In this document: positions 18,400 through 27,832 of the stretch, piece after piece | How the letters are laid out: each line of letters starts with the position of its first letter | Position numbering within the stretch: the stretch's first letter is position 1 | Source: Schaalia radingae | GTDB taxonomy: Bacteria > Actinomycetota > Actinomycetes > Actinomycetales > Actinomycetaceae | Length of the DNA stretch: 64,000 nt | Reading direction: 5' to 3' | NCBI RefSeq assembly: GCF_900106055.1 | Contig: NZ_LT629792.1 | Span: forward strand, 868,001 to 932,000 | Translations under genes and position numbers: made by a program | Notes under the pieces: model-generated | Told to the model about the DNA's origin: nothing | The model's input: only the letters and a program-made list of their open reading frames with translations | Database searches by the model: none

Positions 18400-19340
18400 C
18401 CGGTCGTTTCATCTCGACAGATTCCATCGTGCTGTCGCTCCCGCTGCACGTTGATCACATCCCCGAGCGGGGAACATCCGTGCGGGCAGACAGCGCCATG
18501 TCACGACCGGGAGGTGGTTTCACCACGCTGTCAGCCGTGGCAGCCTACGGGATCCCCGCGCTGCTGGCCTCACCACTGGGAACCGGACCGAACTCCTTCA
18601 CCGTGCGCCGCCAGCTTGCCCACGCTGGCGTCCAGATCGTGACTGATGAACTGGTGGGCGACATCGGCGCTGCCATCATGTTGGTGGAAAACGACGGCTC
18701 GACCACGTCCGTCGCTACGTCAGGCGTTGAATCTGAACCATCGCGTGCCGCCCTCGACCGTATTGAGCTGCAGGAGGGGGACCTTGTCCATATCGGTGGC
18801 GCTGACCTGGTCAACGAGTCCAGTGCGCGCGTCCTGTCCGGATGGGGAGCAGACCTGCCCGATGATGTCACTTTGGTGGTCTCCGTGTCACCGGCTGTGG
18901 AGCAGGTACCAGTGTGGGCGTGGCGCCGACTGCTGAAACGTGTGGATGTTCTGACCATGAATATCCGCCAGGCCTCCACGTTGAGCCGGATTCTGGCAAC
19001 TACTGAGCCTGGCACTGCGATTCGACATGTCATACGCCCCGACGCCGCAATCGTGCGTCGCCTGGGCGTGATGGGGTGCGAAGTGCAGGTCGATGAGAAC
19101 TCGCCGCGCGTGCAGATTCCCGCATTCGATTCCATCACCGTTGACACGGTCGGTGTGGGCGATACGCATATCGCGATCATGTCGGCCGCACTGTTGGAGG
19201 GGCATGACCTGATCGAAGCATGCCGCATTGCCAACGCCGCGGCAGCGGTGACCATTTCACATGAATCGGCTCTGCCGGTGCCCACGCGCAGCCAGATCGA
19301 GGAAGTCCTGCGGGAAAAGCGCGTGAAATACTCCATGTGA
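18396..19340 (+). CDS. PfkB family carbohydrate kinase
   Basis: A 314-residue ribokinase-fold sugar or nucleoside kinase. The N-terminal region has the glycine pair in SRPGGGFTTLSAVAAYG, where the family binds the sugar. The C-terminal signature DTVGVGDTHIAIM contains the catalytic Asp of the G-x-G-D motif, with Val replacing the usual Ala. The gene overlaps lysX by four bases (ATGA), which makes it the third coupled gene of the rnj-lysX unit. The substrate cannot be predicted, and I know no functional link between such a kinase and LysX. Confidence 0.85.
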   Translation: MTGRFISTDSIVLSLPLHVDHIPERGTSVRADSAMSRPGGGFTTLSAVAAYGIPALLASPLGTGPNSFTVRRQLAHAGVQIVTDELVGDIGAAIMLVENDGSTTSVATSGVESEPSRAALDRIELQEGDLVHIGGADLVNESSARVLSGWGADLPDDVTLVVSVSPAVEQVPVWAWRRLLKRVDVLTMNIRQASTLSRILATTEPGTAIRHVIRPDAAIVRRLGVMGCEVQVDENSPRVQIPAFDSITVDTVGVGDTHIAIMSAALLEGHDLIEACRIANAAAAVTISHESALPVPTRSQIEEVLREKRVKYSM

Positions 19341-19409
19341 GGCGATCTGGCGAGTCGGTCGGCGCGTCTGAAACGGATCGGAAAGTGTTCGCGGTAGCGT
19401 CGAAGTATC

Positions 19410-22109
19410 ATGGCCAAAAAACCTGCATCATCTTCGCGTACTCGCAGCTCTCGAACCTCGGGGCGCTCCTCTGCACGCGCCGAGAACGCTCCGGCACGCC
19501 CAGGCGGACTGGCACGGGCAGCGTCGGCAACCGGCCACGCGGTTCGCAGCGCACACGAGCAGTGGCGCGCTACGGACCCTCAGCTTAAACGCGACGCGTT
19601 GGCATTCATCTTGTGTGGGCTGGCCATTATCATCGCCCTGCGTGAATGGTTCGGCATATCGGGGACCGCAGGAATGATCGTGCATCACGCGGTAGCCGGC
19701 CTGGTCGGACTGTTCTCCGTTCTGGTGCCGATTCTGTTCGTGGCTTTGTCGATCGAGCTCATCAAGGCACGGTCCGGCCAGCACGCGCTGCCACACCACA
19801 TTGCAGGTGGAATCGGCATGGCCATGTCGATTGCGGGCATCACCCACATCACCGCGGGAAACCCGAACATCGATTCCTTTGACCGGCTTGAAGCAGCCGG
19901 AGGGCTTGCCGGCTGGTTCATCGGACGCCCGCTGGCTCAGCTGCTGTCACCCTGGGGAGCGATCCCCATTCTGGTGCTGCTCGCCCTGTACTCACTGCTG
20001 CTTGCCACCCGCACCCGAATCAGTGACATTCCCGCAGTGCTGCGCTCATGGTGGCGCATCCTGTCACGCCAGGACCAGCGTGAACGCATTGATGCAGACG
20101 ATGTCGATAGTGACGAGGACGAGCTTGCGGCCACCGCTCAGCTGGATTCCTACGACGCGGATGAAGCATTCCGCCGTGCACACGAGAGCGCACACGCCGT
20201 CCCGAATGTGTCAGAACACCAGGACATCGAGGAAACGGAGCCCCCCTCGTCAGACCACGAACCAGAAGCAGCAACCCAGGTCCTGCCACAGGCAGATACG
20301 GGAGCAGGGGAGGAGACCTCCACACTGGCCGCACCGCCCACGACCGAGCCGCCTGCCAGTTCGTTCCAGCCCGAGCTCGACGAGTCGATTTCCTATACGC
20401 TGCCTGACGAATCCCTTCTGGTCCGCGGCGCGCCGCACAAGACGCGTTCTGCCGCGAACGATCAGATCATCGAGGCCCTGCAGCGCGTATTGACCGAATT
20501 TAACGTCGACGCCACAGTGACAGGCTTTTCGCGCGGCCCCACGGTGACTCGATACGTCGTCGAGCTGGGTCCGGGCGTCAAGGTTGAACGCATCACGAAC
20601 CTGTCGAAGAACATTGCCTACGCTGTGGCAACAGCAGACGTGCGCATCATTTCACCGATTCCCGGCAAGTCCGCCATCGGTGTGGAGATCCCGAACCCTG
20701 ACCGCGAGACGGTCGCATTGGGTGACGTGCTGCGCTCCGGTGTCGCCAAGCGCAATCACCACCCGCTCATGGTCGGTGTGGGTAAGGACGTCGAGGGTGG
20801 CTACGTTGTCACCAACCTGGCGAAGACACCGCACCTGCTGGTTGCAGGCCAGACCGGTTCGGGTAAGTCGAGCTTCATCAACTCGATGATCACGTCCATC
20901 ATGATGCGCGCCACTCCGCAGCAGGTACGCATGATTCTGGTGGACCCCAAGCGTGTGGAACTGACGGTCTATGACGGAATACCGCACCTGATCGCACCGA
21001 TCATCACGGATCCGAAGAAAGCCGCCGAAGCGCTTGAATGGGTTGTTGAAGAGATGACCAGGCGTTACGACGACCTGCACACATACAAGTTCCGTCATAT
21101 TGACGACTTCAACAAGGCCGTGCTGTCCGGGCAGGTGCACGCGCTGCCGGGACTGGATCGCACGCTCAAGCCCTACCCGTACCTGCTGGTCGTGGTCGAT
21201 GAGCTGGCGGACCTGATGATGGTGGCGCCTCGTGACGTGGAAGCGTCCATTCAGCGCATTACACAGCTGGCACGTGCGGCCGGCATTCACCTGGTGCTGG
21301 CCACCCAGCGCCCGTCGGTGGACGTGGTCACCGGCGGCATTAAAGCTAATGTTCCCTCTCGTCTCGCGTTCGCAACAGCCTCGCAAACTGACTCGCGCGT
21401 GATTTTGGACCAGACCGGTGCTGAAAAGCTGATCGGTCAAGGTGACGGCCTGTATCTGCCGGCGGGTGCGGCGAAACCTTTGCGCGTTCAGAGCTCGTGG
21501 GTCACTGAATCTGAAATCCATGCTGTTGTCACGCATGTGAAGGAGCAGATGGAAGTGCAGTACCGTCAAGACGTCACGGCACCTGCGAAGAAGCCGAAGG
21601 TTGCTGAGGATATTGGTGATGATCTTGAGGATCTGCTGCAGGCAGCCGAACTGGTGATTTCCACACAGCTGGGCTCCACCTCCATGCTGCAGCGCAAACT
21701 GCGCATCGGGTTCGCACGCGCAGGACGATTGATGGATCTGCTGGAATCGCGCGAAATTGTCGGCCCGTCCGAAGGATCCAAGGCGCGCGAAGTGCTGGTT
21801 CCACCTGAGTCCTTGCCGGACGTGCTGGCAATGCTGCGCGGGGAAACGGATTCCGTACATGCTTCCGAACCGGAACAACCTGCCGATCCGGCCTCCAGTC
21901 AGGGCGGCTACCACGGCGCGCCCTCGTCCGCTGATCACGCACCTGACGCGTACGGCGACTCAATGGGTCATGACTCACATGCAGGGCCGTTCGCCCACCC
22001 TCACCGGGACCTGACCAGCATCGGCGCACCTGATGACTGGGTCGATGAGAAGGACTATGACGACGGGTCAGGTCCAAATGAAGACGCCTGGCAACTGACT
22101 GGTCGCTGA
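19410..22109 (+). CDS. ftsK: DNA translocase FtsK
   Basis: FtsK is the hexameric septal DNA pump that clears chromosome termini and activates XerCD. The 899-residue protein has N-terminal TM segments within about 60-200, then a Glu/Pro/Thr-rich linker (about 225-330). The motor has Walker A G-Q-T-G-S-G-K-S at 480-487 and Walker B in YLLVVVDELADLMM at about 591-604. A C-terminal gamma domain at about 746-807 (STSMLQRKLRIGFARAGRLMD) reads orientation sequences in the family. A disordered acidic His-rich tail ends the protein. pgsA follows after 17 bases. Confidence 0.96.
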   Translation: MAKKPASSSRTRSSRTSGRSSARAENAPARPGGLARAASATGHAVRSAHEQWRATDPQLKRDALAFILCGLAIIIALREWFGISGTAGMIVHHAVAGLVGLFSVLVPILFVALSIELIKARSGQHALPHHIAGGIGMAMSIAGITHITAGNPNIDSFDRLEAAGGLAGWFIGRPLAQLLSPWGAIPILVLLALYSLLLATRTRISDIPAVLRSWWRILSRQDQRERIDADDVDSDEDELAATAQLDSYDADEAFRRAHESAHAVPNVSEHQDIEETEPPSSDHEPEAATQVLPQADTGAGEETSTLAAPPTTEPPASSFQPELDESISYTLPDESLLVRGAPHKTRSAANDQIIEALQRVLTEFNVDATVTGFSRGPTVTRYVVELGPGVKVERITNLSKNIAYAVATADVRIISPIPGKSAIGVEIPNPDRETVALGDVLRSGVAKRNHHPLMVGVGKDVEGGYVVTNLAKTPHLLVAGQTGSGKSSFINSMITSIMMRATPQQVRMILVDPKRVELTVYDGIPHLIAPIITDPKKAAEALEWVVEEMTRRYDDLHTYKFRHIDDFNKAVLSGQVHALPGLDRTLKPYPYLLVVVDELADLMMVAPRDVEASIQRITQLARAAGIHLVLATQRPSVDVVTGGIKANVPSRLAFATASQTDSRVILDQTGAEKLIGQGDGLYLPAGAAKPLRVQSSWVTESEIHAVVTHVKEQMEVQYRQDVTAPAKKPKVAEDIGDDLEDLLQAAELVISTQLGSTSMLQRKLRIGFARAGRLMDLLESREIVGPSEGSKAREVLVPPESLPDVLAMLRGETDSVHASEPEQPADPASSQGGYHGAPSSADHAPDAYGDSMGHDSHAGPFAHPHRDLTSIGAPDDWVDEKDYDDGSGPNEDAWQLTGR

Positions 22110-22126
22110 ACACGATAGGATTCATC

Positions 22127-22735
22127 ATGATGAAGTCAGCACCGGAAAACGTCTCGATGTTGGATGAGGGGCCGAAGCGCTCCTGGGTCAATGTTCCCAA
22201 CATCCTGACTGTTTTTCGCCTCATCATGGTGCCCATCCTCATCATCTTGATGCTGCAGCATGACTGGAACCTGCACTGGTGGGCGGTCAGCGTGTTCGTG
22301 ATTGCCGGCGTCACCGACCAGCTCGATGGGCACATCGCCCGCTCGCAGGACCTCATTACCGATTTCGGCCGGATCATGGATCCGATTGCCGACAAGGCAC
22401 TGACCTTGAGCGCCTTCATCATGCTGAGCATCGCGGGTTACCTCCCGTGGTGGTTCACCATCGTCATTGCGGCAAGAGAACTAGGCGTGACGGTGTTGCG
22501 TGCACTCCTGCTCAAACGCTCAGTTGTCGTTGCTGCATCGCTTGCGGGCAAGTTCAAGACCTTGTTGCAAATGTTCCTGATCTTCATTCTGCTGCTGCCC
22601 TGGTCCACTTTTTCGAACATCGTTATGCCGGGATCATGGTTCATGGTCGTCGTTGCAGCACTGACTCTGATCGCCACATTGTGGAGTGGAGCCGGCTACG
22701 TGATCGAAAGCGTCAAACTGTTCGGCAAACATTAG
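22127..22735 (+). CDS. pgsA: CDP-diacylglycerol-glycerol-3-phosphate 3-phosphatidyltransferase
   Basis: The integral membrane enzyme makes phosphatidylglycerol phosphate, the precursor of phosphatidylglycerol and cardiolipin. The CDP-alcohol phosphotransferase motif D-x-x-D-G-x-x-A-R-(x8)-G-x-x-x-D-x-x-x-D is complete, from Asp64 through the DPIAD segment. The 202-residue protein has about six hydrophobic segments, as is usual. Its product is the lipid substrate of the LysX protein encoded upstream. The ftsK-pgsA order is common in actinobacteria. A second ATG one codon downstream is an equally possible start. Confidence 0.93.
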   Translation: MMKSAPENVSMLDEGPKRSWVNVPNILTVFRLIMVPILIILMLQHDWNLHWWAVSVFVIAGVTDQLDGHIARSQDLITDFGRIMDPIADKALTLSAFIMLSIAGYLPWWFTIVIAARELGVTVLRALLLKRSVVVAASLAGKFKTLLQMFLIFILLLPWSTFSNIVMPGSWFMVVVAALTLIATLWSGAGYVIESVKLFGKH

Positions 22736-22749
22736 GTGTCATCTCAGAC

Positions 22750-24534
22750 ATGAAGAATATCTGGCGAATCCTGTCAAACGCCCGGTCACTGTGGCCGCTC
22801 TACGTCGGCATTATCATCGGCGCCATCGTCACGACGGTGACCTCCCTGCTCAGCCCCTTCGTCATCGCGCAGGGCACGCAGATCGTCGTGGACATGATCG
22901 GCGGCAAGACGAACGCGACGATCACCACCCTGGTGTGGCTGGCCGTTGGACTGCTCGCACTCATGGTGCTGAACTCGTTGATCACGAACGTCACCGGCTA
23001 TATGGGTGACCAGATGAGCACGAGGATCCGCGCGATCCTGTCGCACAACTATTTTTCGAAACTGCTGCGCCTGCCGCAGCGCTATTTTGATTCCGAGCTG
23101 ACCGGCACGATCATTTCGCGCCTGAACCGTTCAATCACTTCGGTGGCTGACTTCCTGCAGGTATTCGCCAATTCGTTTTTCACCACGATCCTCACCGTCG
23201 TCACGGTGCTGGTTGTGGCTGGCCTGCACTCGCCGTGGCTGGCGTTGTGCCTGTTCATCATCTACCCGCTGTTCGTCTGGCTTACAGCTTTGACCTCGGT
23301 GAAATGGCAGGTGTGGGAGCATCAGAAGAACGAGCACTACGACATCTCGGGTGGCCGTTTTGCTGAAGTCATCGGCCAGCTTCGCGTCGTGAAGTCCTAT
23401 ACGCGTGAGCGTTCCGAACTGGAAGCCTTCGACGGGCACTACGACGACGCAATCAGCATCACGCGTTCCCAGTCTGCCTACTGGCACCGCATGGACATTA
23501 TTCGTCGCGTGTGCCTGGACCTGGTGTTCTTCGCGGTCTACCTGATTATCTTCATCCAAACTGCTCGCGGCGCCTTCTCCGTTGGATCAATGGTGCTGCT
23601 GATCCAACTGATCAACATGGCCAAGCAGCCTGTCACGTCGATGAGCTACTACGTGGATACCCTGCAAAAGGCGATCACCGGCTCCAACGAGTACTTCAAA
23701 GTCATGTCAGAACCCGACGAGCCGCTGACCGCCGTGCACGAGACAATCGACTGGTCCAGCGAGGATCCATACGTCGAGTACACCCACGTCAACTTTGGTT
23801 ACACCGACGAGGCAGTCCTGCGCGATATTTCCCTCGCTATTCGCAAAGGTGAACGCATCGCGTTTGTGGGTGAGTCAGGTGGTGGGAAAACCACGATGAT
23901 CAACCTGCTGATGAAGCTGTACACGCCTGATTCAGGCGTGCTGAGGGTACGCGGACATGACGTGACGCAGGTGCCGACTCAGACGTTGCGCGATCAGATC
24001 GGTGTTGTTTTCCAGGACGCGAGCCTGTTCTCCGGCACGATTCGTGACAACATCACCTACGGCAAACCCGACGCTACGGACGACGAGATTGTCGAGGTGG
24101 CGCGTCGAGCGAACGCCCTGTCGTTCATTGAGCGCCTTCCCGAACGCTTCGACACGCAGATCGGTGAGCGCGGCATCAAACTGTCAGGTGGGCAAAAACA
24201 GCGCATCTCCGTTGCTCGCGCCATGCTCAAGGACGCGCCGATCCTCGTGCTCGATGAGGCAACCTCAGCCCTGGACACCAAAGCTGAACGGCAGGTTCAG
24301 GCCGGCCTCGACGAACTCATGCATGGGCGCACGACGATCATCATCGCGCACAGGCTGTCCACGATCGCAACGGTGGATCGAATCGTCACCTTGAAGAACG
24401 GGACGATCGATGAGGTCGGGTCGCCTGCTGAACTGGCGCGCAGTGGCGGAATCTACGCGCAGCTCCTGGCGCTGCAGGCCACAGACTCGCACGCCAGCCG
24501 CACACTGCTCAAACAATTTGAAATCACGCACTGA
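22750..24534 (+). CDS. ABC transporter, fused permease and ATPase (exporter type)
   Basis: A 594-residue half-transporter. The N-terminal membrane domain (about 15-310, six TM segments) is of ABC exporter type I. The nucleotide-binding domain has Walker A G-E-S-G-G-G-K-T near 374, the signature LSGGQ near 478, Walker [13 protein letters not shown] and the switch His in IIAHRLST. The ATG at 22750 is selected because the open frame upstream lies inside pgsA. Such proteins work as homodimers exporting lipids, peptides or drugs; the substrate is unknown. In many actinobacteria cinA/pncC occupies the position between pgsA and clgR, so this gene looks like a local substitution. Confidence 0.9.
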   Translation: MKNIWRILSNARSLWPLYVGIIIGAIVTTVTSLLSPFVIAQGTQIVVDMIGGKTNATITTLVWLAVGLLALMVLNSLITNVTGYMGDQMSTRIRAILSHNYFSKLLRLPQRYFDSELTGTIISRLNRSITSVADFLQVFANSFFTTILTVVTVLVVAGLHSPWLALCLFIIYPLFVWLTALTSVKWQVWEHQKNEHYDISGGRFAEVIGQLRVVKSYTRERSELEAFDGHYDDAISITRSQSAYWHRMDIIRRVCLDLVFFAVYLIIFIQTARGAFSVGSMVLLIQLINMAKQPVTSMSYYVDTLQKAITGSNEYFKVMSEPDEPLTAVHETIDWSSEDPYVEYTHVNFGYTDEAVLRDISLAIRKGERIAFVGESGGGKTTMINLLMKLYTPDSGVLRVRGHDVTQVPTQTLRDQIGVVFQDASLFSGTIRDNITYGKPDATDDEIVEVARRANALSFIERLPERFDTQIGERGIKLSGGQKQRISVARAMLKDAPILVLDEATSALDTKAERQVQAGLDELMHGRTTIIIAHRLSTIATVDRIVTLKNGTIDEVGSPAELARSGGIYAQLLALQATDSHASRTLLKQFEITH

Positions 24535-24546
24535 CGCTGCCGGCCA

Positions 24547-24590
24547 GGGGAGTACCAACTCCCCGAATCGAGACGTACCCCATATTGGGG
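24547..24590 (+). terminator. Two small hairpins after the ABC transporter gene
   Basis: GGGGAGT/ACTCCCC with loop ACCA (24547-24564) and CCCCA/TGGGG with loop TAT (24578-24590) follow the stop within 60 bases. Both stems are perfect but neither has a T-tract. They may end the ftsK-pgsA-ABC transcript or stabilise its 3' end. Confidence 0.35.
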
Positions 24591-24675
24591 ATCTGTCAAC
24601 TGCCGGGAATAAAGACATCGTCAAGGGCGTTGAAATGATCAGAGAAGGAAATGATCCTGCGCATTGCAAGCTGGT

Positions 24676-24708
24676 GTTCAGTAACTTCCCAGTTGGTGAA
24701 CATAGGAT
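24676..24708 (+). promoter_or_regulatory. clgR promoter with dyad operator candidate
   Basis: A 26-bp interrupted dyad spans 24676-24701 with arms GTTCA..AACT and AGTT..TGAAC, matching at 9 of 13 paired positions. It is followed at once by a -10-like TAGGAT (24703-24708). The dyad covers the -35 and spacer region, as expected for a repressor or activator site. ClgR itself or a stress regulator could bind; the sequence does not match the ClgR motif closely enough to say. Confidence 0.45.
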
Positions 24709-24742
24709 GCATGTGAGTTCAACGAGAGGATACAGTCAGAAC

Positions 24743-25054
24743 ATGACGACAACTGCAACAGCACCACTGCTTCGCACCGAGATCGGCGACGTGCTGCGCT
24801 CACTGCGTCAGGACCAGGGCCGGACCTTACGCGAAGTTTCATCTCAGGCACAGGTGTCGCTGGGATATCTGTCCGAAGTTGAGAGGGGACAGAAAGAAGC
24901 CTCCTCTGAACTGCTGCAAGCCATTACCGGAGCACTAGGCGTCCCGCTGTGGGTCGTCCTGCGCACCGTGTCAGATCGCATGGCGATCATTGAAAGCACA
25001 ACGGTGCCCGATACGGTACCCGATGATTTGATGTCGGTTGCGCTGTTGAGCTAG
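24743..25054 (+). CDS. clgR: XRE-family transcriptional regulator ClgR
   Basis: ClgR activates clp protease and other stress genes in actinobacteria. The 103-residue protein has an N-terminal XRE helix-turn-helix at about 13-70 ([22 protein letters not shown] contains the recognition helices), and 30 further residues. Family identity rests on size, on this conserved HTH and on its place between pgsA and recA. The ATG at 24743 is chosen because GAGAGGA lies 11 bases upstream and the upstream frame extension would add a non-conserved segment. A dyad and a -10 box precede it. Confidence 0.88.
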   Translation: MTTTATAPLLRTEIGDVLRSLRQDQGRTLREVSSQAQVSLGYLSEVERGQKEASSELLQAITGALGVPLWVVLRTVSDRMAIIESTTVPDTVPDDLMSVALLS

Positions 25055-25068
25055 AACGGTTCAGCTTC

Positions 25069-25290
25069 GTGCTCAAATCAGAATTCTGGAACGCCCTTGA
25101 CCAGGTCTATGGACCTGCGTTGGGGCGTTCCCTGTTTCAGGACCTCTACCTCGTCCCGCTGAAAATGAGCGGCCGTGAGGCGATGGATGCCGGTGTTGAC
25201 GTTGAGGTGATATGGGACGCCCTCGTCGATGAAACCGGAAAAGGCGAAGAAGCCCGCTGGGTGCACAGGCGCCCGAAGAAGAAGCGCTGA
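25069..25290 (+). CDS. DUF3046 protein
   Basis: A 73-residue protein of the actinobacterial DUF3046 family, which is normally encoded just upstream of recA. The conserved opening (S-E-F-W near residue 4) and GREAMDAGVDVEVIWDAL at about 35-52 fit the family pattern. The function is unknown. The start is GTG at 25069, 14 bases after clgR, with no clear ribosome binding site, so it probably depends on clgR translation. Confidence 0.85.
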   Translation: MLKSEFWNALDQVYGPALGRSLFQDLYLVPLKMSGREAMDAGVDVEVIWDALVDETGKGEEARWVHRRPKKKR

Positions 25291-25370
25291 AGGCGAGCCG
25301 AACGGTTGCCTGCGCGAGAATTGACGGGCGAGGCGGCTCACGTTTGTGACATCAGCGTGTCGTTTCACAA

Positions 25371-25386
25371 TCGAACACGTGTTCCA
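25371..25386 (+). promoter_or_regulatory. LexA operator (SOS box) of recA
   Basis: TCGAACACGTGTTCCA contains the perfect dyad GAAC-ACGT-GTTC, matching the Gram-positive/actinobacterial SOS box GAAC-N4-GTTC. A TACTGT hexamer that could be the -10 element follows at 25388-25393, so LexA would block the promoter spacer. The transcript would have a leader of about 165 bases before recA. Confidence 0.8.
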
Positions 25387-25561
25387 CTACTGTATCCACA
25401 GGTGGCCCGATTCGCTCCAGCTTTCCACAGATTGCTCGCGACGAATCCCAAATGTCTATGGTCGGGCATATCGTCACTCATGCACCCCGGCGAGGGGACC
25501 GCATTCCGAGACCAGGACTGATCCATTGGGCGGAGAGCCCGCAACGACGAGGAGAAACACG

Positions 25562-26671
25562 ATGGCCAGGAAAACAGCCCCGCGTGCGCAGCAAGCGACC
25601 ACAGATCGCGACAAAGCACTGGAAGTGGCACTCGCGCAGATCGATAAGCAGTTCGGAAAAGGATCTGTGATGCGACTGGGCGACGATGCGCGCCCGCCCG
25701 TACGCGTCATTCCCACAGGTTCGCTGGCCCTCGACATCGCACTGGGTATCGGCGGTTTGCCGCGCGGTCGAGTCGTTGAAATCTATGGACCAGAATCTTC
25801 CGGTAAAACCACCGTTGCTCTGCACGCCGTTGCCAACGCACAAAAAGCGGGTGGAAACGCTGCGTTCATCGACGCTGAGCACGCACTTGATCCGGAGTAT
25901 GCGCGTGCTTTGGGCGTGGACACTGACTCCCTGCTGGTTTCACAGCCCGACACCGGTGAACAGGCACTGGAAATTGCCGACATGCTGATCCGCTCGGGCG
26001 GCATTGACATCATCGTCATTGACTCGGTGGCCGCGCTCGTTCCCAAGGCAGAAATCGAAGGCGAAATGGGTGACTCGCACGTCGGCCTGCAGGCCCGTCT
26101 GATGAGTCAGGCGCTGCGCAAGATCGCAGGCGTCCTGTCGGCCACAGGGACAACTGCGATCTTCATTAACCAGCTGCGTGAAAAGATCGGTGTGTTCTTC
26201 GGATCTCCCGAGACAACAACGGGTGGCAAGGCACTGAAGTTCTACGCTTCAGTTCGCATCGACGTGCGTCGTATCCAGACTCTCAAAAATGGCGATCAAC
26301 CCGTCGGCAACCGCACCCGCGCCAAAGTCGTCAAGAACAAGATGGCGCCGCCGTTCAAGCAGGCGGAGTTCGACATCGTCTACGGTAAGGGAATCTCACG
26401 TGAAGGCTCCCTAATTGACATGGGCGTGGAAAGCGGCATCGTGCGCAAGTCAGGTTCCTGGTTTACCTACGGAGATGATCAGCTGGGCCAGGGCAAGGAG
26501 AACGCCCGCCAGTTCCTTGTTGACAATGCTGAACTTGCCGACGAGATCGAACACAAGATCCTGCAGGCCGTTGGCATCGAAGCATCTCCCGAAGAAGAAT
26601 CAACACAGTCCGAGGAGGCTTCGGAGACAGCGGAGCCGGCCGTTGACCCCTCCGAAGATGCAGGATTCTAA
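25562..26671 (+). CDS. recA: Recombinase RecA
   Basis: RecA forms filaments on single-stranded DNA, promotes strand exchange and triggers LexA self-cleavage. The 369-residue protein has Walker A G-P-E-S-S-G-K-T at 76-83, the L2-region segment [14 protein letters not shown] followed by SPETTTGG, and an acidic C-terminal tail as in E. coli RecA. The ATG at 25562 has GAGGAGAAA just upstream; the open frame before it is untranslated leader. No intein is present. recX follows after five bases. Control by LexA is shown by the operator about 180 bases upstream. Confidence 0.99.
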   Translation: MARKTAPRAQQATTDRDKALEVALAQIDKQFGKGSVMRLGDDARPPVRVIPTGSLALDIALGIGGLPRGRVVEIYGPESSGKTTVALHAVANAQKAGGNAAFIDAEHALDPEYARALGVDTDSLLVSQPDTGEQALEIADMLIRSGGIDIIVIDSVAALVPKAEIEGEMGDSHVGLQARLMSQALRKIAGVLSATGTTAIFINQLREKIGVFFGSPETTTGGKALKFYASVRIDVRRIQTLKNGDQPVGNRTRAKVVKNKMAPPFKQAEFDIVYGKGISREGSLIDMGVESGIVRKSGSWFTYGDDQLGQGKENARQFLVDNAELADEIEHKILQAVGIEASPEEESTQSEEASETAEPAVDPSEDAGF

Positions 26672-26676
26672 GGTGT

Positions 26677-27309
26677 GTGCACGTGGTCAACTACTCGGAT
26701 CCCGAAGACCATCCTGAGCTGGGTGACCAGCGTCGGCGTGCAACCGCGGATTCGGCTGCGCAACGCATGGCGCGAATTCGCGAACGCAACGCTTCCTTAA
26801 CAGGGACAGCCGCGATTGAAGCGGCACGTGAGGTGGCACTGCGTCAGCTGGACGCCAGGGCGCGATCACGCGCCGAACTGCACACGGCCATCACGTCGCG
26901 TGGCTTTTCCAGTGATGTTGCCGATGACGTACTGGAACGGCTCGAACGCGTTGGACTGGTTGATGATCGCGCGTTTGCCGCCATGTTCGTCAAGGACCGC
27001 TTCTCGCTGGGCGGCAAAGCAGGACGCGCCCTGGCAGCAGATCTGGCGAAACGCGGAGTTGCGCTGGAGCTGATTAACGAGGCCCTGAGCGAGATTTCTC
27101 ATGAGGATGAACAGGCGCGGGCTCGACAACTTGTCGACGCGAAGAAACGGTCGGTGCTGTCACGAGGGCTCGACGGCGCTGAACGCGATAAAGCCTTTCG
27201 CAGGCTGACGGGTATGCTGGCGCGCAAAGGATATGCGGCTCACGTGTGCGTCAGCGTTGTCGGCGCCGCGTTGAATGAGTGGAGTAGAGAATCGGACGAT
27301 GACATCTGA
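26677..27309 (+). CDS. recX: Regulatory protein RecX
   Basis: RecX binds RecA filaments and limits their extension. The 210-residue protein carries the RecX helical repeats: ALRQLDARARSRAEL and the following GLVDDRAFAAMFVKDR at about 88-103, with further three-helix repeats to the end. The start is GTG at 26677, five bases after the recA stop, so it shares the SOS-controlled recA transcript. About 50 N-terminal residues precede the first repeat, as in other actinobacteria. The gene overlaps the start of pncC by 11 bases. Confidence 0.93.
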   Translation: MHVVNYSDPEDHPELGDQRRRATADSAAQRMARIRERNASLTGTAAIEAAREVALRQLDARARSRAELHTAITSRGFSSDVADDVLERLERVGLVDDRAFAAMFVKDRFSLGGKAGRALAADLAKRGVALELINEALSEISHEDEQARARQLVDAKKRSVLSRGLDGAERDKAFRRLTGMLARKGYAAHVCVSVVGAALNEWSRESDDDI

Positions 27310-27805
27310 TGATGCGACTTTTCGCCTGGTGCACGACCTTATCGACTCACACCTGACGATTGCGACAGCTGAATCCCTGACAGGTGGGCTCCTGTGCTCG
27401 ACACTGGTCAACATTGCAGGCGCATCCGATGCGGTGCGCGGAGGCGTGTGTACCTATGCCACTGAGCTGAAGGCTGACATTCTGGGTGTCGATCGGGCAC
27501 ACCTGGCACGAACCGGTCCGGTAGATGCGGACGTGGCCATTCAGATGGCTCAGGGGGTACGCACCCTGATGGGTGCCGATATCGGTATCTCCACCACAGG
27601 CGTGGCCGGCCCAGGTCCGGCAGACGGGCACGAAGCAGGAACCGTCCACATCGCCTGTGTCACTCCAGAAGGCTTCACGCAGCGTGAATATCACTTCACT
27701 GACCGCTCACGCACACAGGTGCGCACCGCGGCTGTGGACGCTGCAATCACGCTGGTGAGTGACGTGGTCACACGCGGGCATGACGAACCCAACAGGGTGG
27801 AGTAA
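27299..27805 (+). CDS. pncC: Nicotinamide-nucleotide amidohydrolase (CinA C-terminal domain protein)
   Basis: The protein should deamidate nicotinamide mononucleotide in pyridine nucleotide salvage. The 168 residues correspond to the CinA C-terminal domain alone: T-A-E-S-L-T-G-G near 22-29 with the active-site Ser, YATELKADILGV, and STTGVAGPGPADG at about 99-111. The N-terminal MoCF-like domain of full CinA is absent. Its start overlaps the recX end. Related actinobacteria usually have it between pgsA and clgR, so it appears moved to after recX. Confidence 0.92.
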   Translation: MTSDDATFRLVHDLIDSHLTIATAESLTGGLLCSTLVNIAGASDAVRGGVCTYATELKADILGVDRAHLARTGPVDADVAIQMAQGVRTLMGADIGISTTGVAGPGPADGHEAGTVHIACVTPEGFTQREYHFTDRSRTQVRTAAVDAAITLVSDVVTRGHDEPNRVE

Positions 27806-27817
27806 GGCATTGTTGAG

Positions 27818-27823
27818 TAGAAT
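27818..27823 (+). promoter_or_regulatory. Possible -10 element of miaB
   Basis: TAGAAT ends nine bases before the miaB ATG and no ribosome binding site is visible. The bases around the pncC start (GTAGAGAATCGGACGATGAC) are strikingly similar to those around the miaB start (GTAGAATCTTCAGACGATGAC), suggesting similar initiation signals. Confidence 0.4.
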
Positions 27824-27832
27824 CTTCAGACG

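Noticed and set aside
20652-21938. 428-codon open frame on the minus strand inside ftsK
   Set aside because: It mirrors the high G+C third positions of ftsK, lacks any recognisable motif and is rich in His, Arg and Gln as shadow frames are.
22279-22749. Upstream in-frame extension of the ABC transporter gene
   Set aside because: It lies inside pgsA in another frame, encodes Arg/His-rich nonsense, and the TM domain begins right after the ATG at 22750.
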